A stretch of 64,000 nucleotides of DNA from Pseudoroseicyclus aestuarii (GTDB lineage Bacteria; Pseudomonadota; Alphaproteobacteria; Rhodobacterales; Rhodobacteraceae), in assembly GCF_003217255.1 (NCBI RefSeq), contig NZ_QJTE01000004.1:124001-188000 (forward strand), in the 5' to 3' direction. Below, in pieces: positions 9,490-17,018 of the stretch. How positions within the stretch are numbered: the stretch's first letter is position 1; the number at the start of each line of letters is the position of its first letter. The notes beneath the pieces were generated by a model. The model was not told the DNA's origin, searched no databases, and saw nothing but the letters and a program-made list of their open reading frames with translations. A program made the position numbers and the translations under genes.

Positions 9490-10458
9490 ATGCCCATCGA
9501 GATCCTGAAAGGCCGCCTGTCGCTGCCCGTCGTCGCCGCGCCGATGTTCATCGTCTCGGGGCCGGAGCTGGTGATCGCGCAGTGCAAGGCCGGCATCGTC
9601 GGCTCCTTTCCCGCGCTGAACGCGCGGCCCCCCGCCCTGCTGGACGAATGGCTGCACCGCATCCGCGAGGAGCTGGCCGCCCACGACCGCGCCCACCCCG
9701 AGGCGCCCTCGGCCCCCTTCGCCGTCAACCAGATCGTCCACCGCTCGAACGCGCGGCTTGAGCAGGATCTGGAGGTCTGCGTGGCGCATGAGGTGCCGCT
9801 GGTCATCACCTCGCTTGGGGCGCGGCCCGAGGTGAACGAGGCGGTGCACGCCTACGGCGGCACGGTGCTGCACGACGTGACCAATGCGCTGCACGCCCGC
9901 AAGGCCATCGAGAAGGGCGCCGACGGCCTCATCGCCGTTGCCGCCGGCGCGGGCGGACATGCCGGCACGCTGTCGCCCTTTGCCCTGGTGCAGGAGATTC
10001 GCAGCTGGTTCGACGGGCCGCTGGCCCTGTCGGGCGCTATCTCGGGCGGGCGGTCGATCCTGGCGGCGCAGGCGATGGGCGCGGATCTGGCTTATGTCGG
10101 CAGCGCCTTCATCGCCGCCGAAGAGGCCAATGCCGCTGAGGACTACAAGCGCATGGTGGTCGAGAGCGCGGCCGAGGACATCGTCTATACCGATCTTTTC
10201 ACCGGCATTCCGGGCAATTACCTGCGCGGCAGCATCACCCGCGCCGGGCTGGACCCCGACGCGCTGGGGGGCGAGGCGCGGCCACAGCCGGGGCTAGAGG
10301 GGGCGAAGGCCTGGAAGGATGTCTGGGGCGCCGGACAGGGTATCGGCGGTACTGCCGCATCCCAGCCCGCGGCGCGCATCATCGAAGGCTGGGCGGCCGA
10401 GTATCACGCGGCCCGCGCCGCCCTCGCCGCGCCGCAGACCCTGCTGCGCGCCCGCTGA
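9490..10458 (+). CDS. Nitronate monooxygenase (2-nitropropane dioxygenase family)
   Basis: This FMN-dependent TIM-barrel enzyme has 322 residues and is expected to oxidise alkyl nitronates in the cytoplasm. The N terminus (LPVVAAPMFIVSG) is the family start, where the barrel binds phosphate. The GAGGHAG motif near residue 157 contains the conserved active-site His of class I enzymes, and SGAISGGRSILAAQAMGADLAYVGSAF is the usual flavin-phosphate region. An AGGAGG ribosome site lies 5-10 bases before the ATG. The following importer operon starts 200 bases downstream, so the gene is probably monocistronic. The physiological substrate is not defined by context. Confidence 0.9.
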   Translation: MPIEILKGRLSLPVVAAPMFIVSGPELVIAQCKAGIVGSFPALNARPPALLDEWLHRIREELAAHDRAHPEAPSAPFAVNQIVHRSNARLEQDLEVCVAHEVPLVITSLGARPEVNEAVHAYGGTVLHDVTNALHARKAIEKGADGLIAVAAGAGGHAGTLSPFALVQEIRSWFDGPLALSGAISGGRSILAAQAMGADLAYVGSAFIAAEEANAAEDYKRMVVESAAEDIVYTDLFTGIPGNYLRGSITRAGLDPDALGGEARPQPGLEGAKAWKDVWGAGQGIGGTAASQPAARIIEGWAAEYHAARAALAAPQTLLRAR

Positions 10459-10658
10459 CCTCCGGCCTCTCTGCCGCGCGATGAAAGAGCCATCGCTGTG
10501 CTCAAATATTGACCTGACGGCAGCGCGGGTGCGAGGCTTGTTCACGCGTCACTAAAATCGGGGGCCGCCGACGCCTTGCGCCCTGCGGCACCCCGGGTCT
10601 GTGTTGACGCGGAACAACGCGAGCCCCGGCACAAGGGGCCACCAGAGGGAGATTGCAC

Positions 10659-12254
10659 ATGATGCACCGTTCCGGCCTGAAGGCCGCTGCCATCGCCGCC
10701 CTGATGGGCGCCACGGCCATGCCCGCGCTGGCGGACACGCCGCCGAACATGCTGATCGTCGCCTCGGCGATCGACGACCTGATCACGCTCGACCCCGCCG
10801 AGGCCTTCGAGTTCTCGGCCGGCGATGTCGTCGACAACGTCTATGAAAAGCTCGTCAGCTTCGATCCCACGGACCTCGAGGCCGGCTACCAGCCCAGCCT
10901 CGCCGAAAGCTGGGAGGTCAGCGAGGACGGGACCGAGATCACCTTTACCCTGGCCGAGGATCACGTTTTCGCCTCGGGCAATCCGGTCACCGCCAATGAC
11001 GCGGCCTATTCGCTGCAGCGCGCCGTGAAGCTGGACAAGACGCCCAGCTTCATCCTGACGCAGTTCGGCTTCACCGCCGACAACGTCGAAGAGCGGATCA
11101 CCGCCCCCGACGAGACCACGCTGGTGCTGACGCTGGACCAGCCCTACGCCGTCTCCTTCGTGCTGAACTGCCTGACCGCCACCATCGCCAGCGTGGTCGA
11201 CAGCGAGACCGTCATGGCCAATGCCGGCGACGACATGGGCAATACCTGGCTGCGCAACAATTCTGCCGGCTCCGGCCCCTACATGCTGCAAAGCTGGACC
11301 CCGGACGAAAGCTACATTCTGCAGGCGAACGAGAACTACAGCGGCGAGGCGCCCGCCCTGCCCCGCATCGTGGTGCAGCACATCCCCGAAAGCGCGACCC
11401 AGCGCCTGCAGCTCGAGCGGGGCGATATCGACGTGGCGCGCGACCTCTCGCCCTCGGACATCGCCGGGATCGAGGGCAGCGAGGACATCAAGGTCATGGA
11501 CGAGCTGCGCGGCCGCATCCAGTACTGGGGCGCCAACCAGAAAAGCGACGTGCTGTCGAACCCGCAGGTCATCGAGGCGATGAAGTGGGCCACCGACTAC
11601 CAGGGCATGGCCGACAGCTTCCTCTCGGGGCAGTACAACGTGCACCAGGCCTTCCTGCCCGAGACCTTCCTCGGCGCGATGACCGACACGCCCTACAGCT
11701 TCGACATCGAGAAGGCGCAGGCGCTGATGGACGAAAGCGGGGTCGAGGATGCCGCGATCTCGATGGAAGTGCGCGACGACCAGATCGACCTCGGCATCGC
11801 GCAGTCGCTGCAGAACACCTGGGGCCAGATCGGCATCGAGGTGGAGCTGAATGTCGGCACCGGCGCGCAGACGCTGGATGTCTACCGCTCCCGCCAGCAC
11901 GACATCTACCTCGGCGCCTGGGGGCCGGATTATCCCGACCCGAACACCAATGCCGGCACCTTCGCCTATAACCCCGACAACTCGGACGAGGCGCAGCTGA
12001 CCGGCCTTCTGGCCTGGCGCAACGCCTGGGCGGTGCCCGAGGCGATGAACGAGGCCACCCAGGCCGCCGTGACCGAGCAGGACACCGAGGCCCGCGCCGA
12101 GCAGTACATGGCCCTGCAGGAGGAGTTCGCGCAGACCGCGCCCTTCGGCATCATGTTCCAGCAGGTGGAGCAGAACGCCATGCGCAGCGAGGTCGAGGGC
12201 TGGGTCGCCGGCGGATCGATCACCTCGGTCTTCTACTGGGCCGTGTCGAAGTAG
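10659..12254 (+). CDS. Peptide-type ABC transporter substrate-binding protein (family 5), importer 1
   Basis: This 531-residue periplasmic binding protein of the SBP_bac_5 (DppA/OppA) family begins with a Sec signal peptide (GLKAAAIAALMGATAMPALAD). The family core is visible: LDPAEAFEF near the mature N terminus, LAESWEVSEDGTEITFTL, and GAWGPDYPDPNTNAG near residue 425, a typical family-5 signature. It starts a five-gene importer operon followed 7 bases later by the first permease. The start is ATG 10659 (or 10662), with GAGGGA about 8 bases upstream; a TTG two codons earlier is less likely. The ligand is inferred to be di-/oligopeptides from family and neighbours (M19 dipeptidase), but family-5 proteins also bind nickel, glutathione or opines. 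Confidence 0.9.
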   Translation: MMHRSGLKAAAIAALMGATAMPALADTPPNMLIVASAIDDLITLDPAEAFEFSAGDVVDNVYEKLVSFDPTDLEAGYQPSLAESWEVSEDGTEITFTLAEDHVFASGNPVTANDAAYSLQRAVKLDKTPSFILTQFGFTADNVEERITAPDETTLVLTLDQPYAVSFVLNCLTATIASVVDSETVMANAGDDMGNTWLRNNSAGSGPYMLQSWTPDESYILQANENYSGEAPALPRIVVQHIPESATQRLQLERGDIDVARDLSPSDIAGIEGSEDIKVMDELRGRIQYWGANQKSDVLSNPQVIEAMKWATDYQGMADSFLSGQYNVHQAFLPETFLGAMTDTPYSFDIEKAQALMDESGVEDAAISMEVRDDQIDLGIAQSLQNTWGQIGIEVELNVGTGAQTLDVYRSRQHDIYLGAWGPDYPDPNTNAGTFAYNPDNSDEAQLTGLLAWRNAWAVPEAMNEATQAAVTEQDTEARAEQYMALQEEFAQTAPFGIMFQQVEQNAMRSEVEGWVAGGSITSVFYWAVSK

Positions 12255-12261
12255 GCGCGCC

Positions 12262-13317
12262 ATGGGCGATGCAACCCTTGGGAAGGGGCGCCCCGCGCCC
12301 CTTCTTGCCCGCTGGCCGCGAAAGGCGCTGAGCCTCGTGGTCACGGTGGCCGTGACCCTGCTGGGCCTTCTCTTCGTGACCTTCATGATCGGCCGGGTGA
12401 TGCCGATCGACCCCGTCCTCGCGGTGATCGGCGAACGCGCGACGCAGGCGCAGTACGAGGCCGCCTACCAGGCGCTCGGCCTCGACCGGCCGCTGCTGGT
12501 GCAGTTCTTTTCCTACGTCGGCGAAGTGCTTCAGGGCGACTTCGGCCGCTCGCTTCGGACCGGGCAGCCGGTAGCGCAGGACATCGCCCGCGTCTTTCCC
12601 GCCACGCTGGAGCTGGCGACGCTGGGCACGCTGATCGGCGTCAGCATCGGCGTGCCGCTGGGCGTGCTGGCGGCGGTCTACCGCGGAAGCTGGATCGACC
12701 AGATCGCCCGCATCCTCGGCCTCGTCGGCTACTCGATGCCGATCTTCTGGCTGGGGCTGATGGGACTTTTGCTGTTCTACGGCATCCTCGGCTGGGTCTC
12801 GGGGCCGGGCCGGCTGGGCGTGTTCTATCAGGGCCTCGTGCCGACGCGGACCGGGCTGCTGCTGGTCGACAGCGCGATCGCCGGCGACTGGACGGTGTTC
12901 CGCGACGCCTTTTCGCACATCATCCTGCCGGCCTCGATTCTTGGCTACTTCTCGCTCGCCTACATCAGCCGGATGACGCGGTCCTTCATGCTTGAACAGC
13001 TGAGTTCGGAGTATGTGACCACGGCCCGCGTGAAGGGCCTCAGCGAATGGCACGTCGTCTGGCGCCATGCCTTCCGCAACATCTCCGTCCAGCTGATCAC
13101 CGTGATCGCGCTGAGCTATGCCAACCTCTTGGAGGGATCGGTGCTGACCGAGATCATCTTCGCCTGGCCGGGGCTGGGCAATTACATCACCACCTCGCTG
13201 CTGGCCAATGACATGAACGCGGTGCTGGGCGGGACAGTCGTGATCGGCACGATCTTCGTGTGCCTGAACATCCTGTCGGACATCCTCTACCGCGTCTTCG
13301 ACCCGAGGGCGAAATGA
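12262..13317 (+). CDS. Peptide-type ABC transporter permease (DppB-like), importer 1
   Basis: The product is a 351-residue inner-membrane permease with six predicted helices. The EAA-type loop (TTARVKGLSEWHVVWRHAFRN) is where the ATPase docks, and the C-terminal FAWPGLGNYITTSLLANDMN segment is typical of DppB/OppB. It starts 7 bases after the binding protein and overlaps the next permease by 4 bases (ATGA), indicating translational coupling. The N-terminal 30 residues before the first helix are longer than in E. coli DppB. Confidence 0.92.
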   Translation: MGDATLGKGRPAPLLARWPRKALSLVVTVAVTLLGLLFVTFMIGRVMPIDPVLAVIGERATQAQYEAAYQALGLDRPLLVQFFSYVGEVLQGDFGRSLRTGQPVAQDIARVFPATLELATLGTLIGVSIGVPLGVLAAVYRGSWIDQIARILGLVGYSMPIFWLGLMGLLLFYGILGWVSGPGRLGVFYQGLVPTRTGLLLVDSAIAGDWTVFRDAFSHIILPASILGYFSLAYISRMTRSFMLEQLSSEYVTTARVKGLSEWHVVWRHAFRNISVQLITVIALSYANLLEGSVLTEIIFAWPGLGNYITTSLLANDMNAVLGGTVVIGTIFVCLNILSDILYRVFDPRAK

Positions 13318-14237
13318 CAAGCCTCCCCACCCCCACCACATGGCGCGCCTGGCTGACCGCCGATGCGCCCGCCTCGCGCCGACAGGCCCGCGCCGCGAGC
13401 CTGTATCAAGGCTGGCAGCGGCTGCGCGCCAACCGGCTGACGATGCTGGGCCTCGCCGTCCTCGCGCTGCTGGTGCTCGCGGCGATCTTCGCGCCGCTGC
13501 TGGCGCCCTACAGCCCCTATGCGCAAAGCCTCGGCGACCGCCTGCTGCCGCCGGGCAGCGAAGGGCACCTGCTGGGCACCGACAGCCTTGGCCGGGACAT
13601 CCTGTCCCGCCTGCTCTTCGGGGCGCGCATCTCGCTTTATATCGTGCTGCTGGTGGTGCTGGTGGCGCCCGTTCTGGGGCTGCTGGTCGGCACCATCGCC
13701 GGCTATGCGGGCGGCATCGTCGACACGGTACTGATGCGGGTGACGGACATCTTCCTCGCCTTTCCGCGGCTGATCCTGGCGCTGGCTTTCGTCTCGGCCC
13801 TCGGCGCGGGGATCGAGAACGCGGTGCTGGCGATTTCGCTGACCGCCTGGCCGCCCTATGCCCGCATCGCGCGGGCCGAGACGCTGACCTTCCGCGGCGC
13901 CGATTTCATCCATGCCGTGCGGCTGCAGGGCGCGGGACCGGTGCGCATCGTCACCCGGCACATCTGGCCGCTCTGCGTGCCCAGCCTGGTGATCCGCGTC
14001 ACGCTCGACATGGCGGGGATCATCCTGACGGCGGCGGGCCTGGGGTTCCTCGGCCTCGGCGCGCGGCCGCCCAGCCCCGAATGGGGGGCGATGATCTCGG
14101 GCGGCAGCGACTACCTGCTGGACAGCTGGTGGGTCGCGACGATCCCCGGCCTTGCCATCTTCGCCGTCTCCCTTGCCTTCAACCTGATCGGCGACGGGCT
14201 GCGCGACGTTCTCGACCCCAAGGATTCCGGTCAATGA
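13314..14237 (+). CDS. Peptide-type ABC transporter permease (DppC-like), importer 1
   Basis: This permease has 307 residues. The N-terminal cytoplasmic stretch precedes LTMLGLAVLALLVLAAIFAP, the first helix typical of DppC/OppC. HLLGTDSLGRDILSRLLFGAR is the family hallmark, and the coupling loop is near FIHAVRLQGAGPVRIVTRHI. The start ATG overlaps the upstream stop (ATGA at 13314), which rules out the longer frame that opens at 13260. It pairs with the DppB-like subunit to form the membrane pore of importer 1. Confidence 0.93.
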   Translation: MTSLPTPTTWRAWLTADAPASRRQARAASLYQGWQRLRANRLTMLGLAVLALLVLAAIFAPLLAPYSPYAQSLGDRLLPPGSEGHLLGTDSLGRDILSRLLFGARISLYIVLLVVLVAPVLGLLVGTIAGYAGGIVDTVLMRVTDIFLAFPRLILALAFVSALGAGIENAVLAISLTAWPPYARIARAETLTFRGADFIHAVRLQGAGPVRIVTRHIWPLCVPSLVIRVTLDMAGIILTAAGLGFLGLGARPPSPEWGAMISGGSDYLLDSWWVATIPGLAIFAVSLAFNLIGDGLRDVLDPKDSGQ

Positions 14238-15091
14238 GCAACCTTCTGGACGTCGAGGATCTCTCCGTCACCTTCCCCACCCGCTCGGGCGAATTCGAGG
14301 CGGTGCGCGGCATCTCCTTCTCGCTGGGGCGCGAGCGGCTGGGCATCGTCGGCGAAAGCGGCTCTGGCAAGTCGATGACGGGCCGCGCGGTGCTGGGGCT
14401 GATCCGCCCGCCGGGGCGCGTGACCGCCACCCGCATGACGATGAACGGCGAGGACCTGAGGGCCGCCAGCCCGCGCCGGATGCGGGCGATCCGGGGCAAG
14501 CACATCTCGATGATCATGCAGGACCCGAAGTATTCGCTGAACCCGGTGATGACCGTGGGCCGGCAGATCACCGAGGCGCTGCGCACCCACGAGAAGGTCT
14601 CGCAGCGCGAGGCGAAGGCCCGCGCCATCGAGATGCTGGACGCCGTCGCCATCCGCGAGCCCGAGCGGGTGATGCGCCTCTACCCGCACGAGGTTTCGGG
14701 CGGGATGGGCCAGCGCATCATGATCGCGATGATGCTGATCCCCAACCCCGAGATCCTGATCGCGGACGAGCCGACCTCGGCGCTCGATGTCTCGGTGCAG
14801 CTTCAGGTGCTCGAGATCATGGACAAGCTGGTGCGCGACCGCGGCATGGGGCTGATCTTCATCAGCCACGACCTGACGCTGGTCTCGGGTTTCTGCGACC
14901 GGGTGGCGGTGATGTACGCGGGCCGGATCGTCGAGGTCTGCGATGCCGGGCGCCTGCACGAGGCGCAGCACCCCTACACGCGCGGGCTGCTGAACTCCGT
15001 TCCCGACCTCGAGCATCCGCGCGACAGGCTGGAGGCGCTGAAACGCGACCCGGACTGGCGCAGCGCCCCCAGCGTGAGTGCCCTGCTATGA
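14234..15091 (+). CDS. Peptide-type ABC transporter ATPase (DppD-like), importer 1
   Basis: This ATP-binding subunit has 285 residues. Walker A is GESGSGKS near residue 40, the signature is VSGGMGQRIMIAMML (a variant of LSGGQ), and Walker B is ILIADEPTSALDVS. The C-terminal end shows the short oligopeptide-transporter extension (QHPYTRGLLNSVPDLEHPRDRL), but it stops before the usual Cys-rich FeS-like region of full DppD proteins. It is joined to both neighbours by ATGA overlaps. In the window it shares a frame with a longer spurious ORF starting in the preceding gene. Confidence 0.92.
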   Translation: MSNLLDVEDLSVTFPTRSGEFEAVRGISFSLGRERLGIVGESGSGKSMTGRAVLGLIRPPGRVTATRMTMNGEDLRAASPRRMRAIRGKHISMIMQDPKYSLNPVMTVGRQITEALRTHEKVSQREAKARAIEMLDAVAIREPERVMRLYPHEVSGGMGQRIMIAMMLIPNPEILIADEPTSALDVSVQLQVLEIMDKLVRDRGMGLIFISHDLTLVSGFCDRVAVMYAGRIVEVCDAGRLHEAQHPYTRGLLNSVPDLEHPRDRLEALKRDPDWRSAPSVSALL

Positions 15092-15855
15092 GCGCCATCG
15101 ACATCCGCAAGCTGAACGTCGTCTTCGGCGACTACGAGGATCGCAACCACGCGGTGCGCGACGTGACGATCGCGGTCGAGCGCGGCGAGAGCTACGGCCT
15201 TGTCGGGGAAAGCGGATCGGGCAAGTCCACGGTGCTGCGCGCGCTGGTCGGGCTGGTGCCCGAGTGGTCGGGCGAAATCGCCGTGCTGGGCGAGCAGCAG
15301 AAGCCCGGCCCGCGCCGCAGCCACGACTTCCACCGCGCGGTGCAGATGGTGTTCCAGGACCCCTATGCCTCGCTTCACCCGCGCCACACGGTCGATCAGG
15401 TCCTGACCGAGACGCTGCGGCTGCACGGGCTGAAAGGCGTCGACGCGCGGATCGAGACGCTGCTGGACCAGGTCGGCCTCGGCGGCGGCTACCGCTTTCG
15501 CTACCCGCACCAGCTTTCGGGCGGGCAGCGCCAGCGCGTCGCCATCGCCCGCGCCCTTGCCCCCGAGCCGCAGATCCTGCTGCTGGACGAGCCGACCTCG
15601 GCCCTCGACGTCTCGGTCCAGGCCGAGATCCTGAACCTGCTGGGTGACCTGCGCCGCGAGCTGGGGCTGACCTACCTCATGGTCTCGCATGACCTCGGGG
15701 TGATCGGGCACATGTGCAGCCGCATCGCGGTGATGCAGAACGGCGCCCTCGTCGAGGAGCTGGGGGTGGAGCGGATGCGCCGGCTGGAGGCCAGCCACGA
15801 CTACACCCGCCACCTTCTCGACAGTGCGCTGCGCTCGGTCCGGGGCGGGCGCTAG
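15088..15855 (+). CDS. Peptide-type ABC transporter ATPase (DppF-like), importer 1
   Basis: This second ATPase of importer 1 has 255 residues, with Walker A GESGSGKSTVLRAL, signature LSGGQRQRVAIARAL and Walker B ILLLDEPTSALDVS. It is short for a DppF and lacks the oligopeptide-transporter C-terminal extension, ending soon after the HDYTRHLLDS helix. Its TAG stop (15853-15855) lies in a CTAG that on the other strand is also the TAG stop of the convergent M19 dipeptidase gene. Confidence 0.92.
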   Translation: MSAIDIRKLNVVFGDYEDRNHAVRDVTIAVERGESYGLVGESGSGKSTVLRALVGLVPEWSGEIAVLGEQQKPGPRRSHDFHRAVQMVFQDPYASLHPRHTVDQVLTETLRLHGLKGVDARIETLLDQVGLGGGYRFRYPHQLSGGQRQRVAIARALAPEPQILLLDEPTSALDVSVQAEILNLLGDLRRELGLTYLMVSHDLGVIGHMCSRIAVMQNGALVEELGVERMRRLEASHDYTRHLLDSALRSVRGGR

Positions 15856-16910
15856 CGCCCCCAGGTCCGGCGCAGCACGTCCAGCCAGTTGCCGTGGCAG
15901 AGGCGCGCGATCAGCGCCTCGCCGTAGCCCGCCTTTCGCATCGCCGCGATCAGCGCGGGCAGACCGGCAAGATCTCCGATCTCCTGCGGGACGACCGCCC
16001 CGTCGAAGTCGGAGCCAAGGCCGACTCCGCCCTCGCCCAGCCGCCCGATCAGGTGGTCGAGGTGGCGGATCATCACCTCTAGCGGGACATCCGCCTGCAT
16101 CTGCCCGTCGGGGCGCAGGAAAGCGGCGGCGAAGTTCAACCCAACCATGCCGCCGCTCTCGGCGATCTGGTCCAGCTGCCGGTCCGTCAGGTTGCGCGCA
16201 TGCGGGCTGATGGCATGGGCATTGGAATGGGTCGCGACCAGCGGCGCATCCGTCAGGGCGGCGACGTCATCGACGCCCTTCTCGTTCAGATGCGACAGGT
16301 CGATCATGATGCCCAGCCGGTTGCATTCGCGCACCAGCCGCTTGCCATCCTCGGTCAGCCCCGGCCCGATGTCCCCGGTCGAGGGGAAGCGGAAGGGCAC
16401 GCCGGTCGCCCAGCGCGTCTCGCGGCTCCAGACCGGGCCAAGGCTGCGCAGGCCCAGCGCATGCAGGACGTGCAGCGCGTGGAAGTCGGGGTCGATGCAA
16501 TCGGCCCCCTCGAGGTGCAGCACCGCCGCCATCGCAGGGCCGTCGAGCGCCGCCTCGATCTGCGCCGCGCTCGTGCAGGGCAGGATCACCCCCGCCGCCG
16601 CAAGGTCACGGAACATCGAGACCTGCACCATGGCGCTGCGCAGGGCCGCACCCTCCTCCAGCAGGCCGGGCAGCGGCAGGTCGTAGCTCTCGCCCTCCAT
16701 CGCGCTGGTGTCGGGGCGGGTCTTGTCGGGGCTGGGCGCATAGAGCGCGAAGAAGCCGCCGCCGAAGCCGCCCTTGATCGCGCGCGGCAGGTCGATCTGC
16801 GTCGGCCCGCCACCGTCGCGCACCTGTGCCACGCTGGTTCGCCCCGAAGAGAGGGCCAGCAGCAGGTCGTTGTGACCGTCGAAGATCGCGGGGGAGTTCT
16901 GGGGGGTCAT
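15852..16910 (-). CDS. Membrane dipeptidase, peptidase family M19
   Basis: This zinc dipeptidase of the renal-dipeptidase family has 352 residues. Metal ligands can be placed: the HND pair in FDGHNDLLLAL near the N terminus, Glu in LHLEGADCID, His in IDLSHLNEKG, two His in VATHSNAHAI, and Asp in GLGSDFDG. These enzymes cleave dipeptides, including D-amino-acid and dehydropeptide bonds. No signal peptide is seen, so the enzyme should be cytoplasmic and could act on dipeptides brought in by the adjacent importer. The ATG at 16910 begins the conserved region (MTPQNSPAIFDGHND); the upstream extension is basic and unsupported. It converges with the importer operon, sharing four bases. Confidence 0.92.
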   Translation of the reverse strand: MTPQNSPAIFDGHNDLLLALSSGRTSVAQVRDGGGPTQIDLPRAIKGGFGGGFFALYAPSPDKTRPDTSAMEGESYDLPLPGLLEEGAALRSAMVQVSMFRDLAAAGVILPCTSAAQIEAALDGPAMAAVLHLEGADCIDPDFHALHVLHALGLRSLGPVWSRETRWATGVPFRFPSTGDIGPGLTEDGKRLVRECNRLGIMIDLSHLNEKGVDDVAALTDAPLVATHSNAHAISPHARNLTDRQLDQIAESGGMVGLNFAAAFLRPDGQMQADVPLEVMIRHLDHLIGRLGEGGVGLGSDFDGAVVPQEIGDLAGLPALIAAMRKAGYGEALIARLCHGNWLDVLRRTWGR

Positions 16911-17018
16911 CTGGGCCTCGTTCTTGCGCCTGGGCACAGGCCTACGCCCGGGCGCGCCCGGCCCCAAGGGCAAAAGACGCCCGCGCCGCCGGTCGCGGCG
17001 CGGGCGCAGGTCATGGCG

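Noticed and set aside
13340..15091. 583-codon fusion of a permease segment to the first ATPase
   Set aside because: The first 300 codons are an alternative frame of the permease gene; the ATPase starts at the ATGA overlap at 14234.
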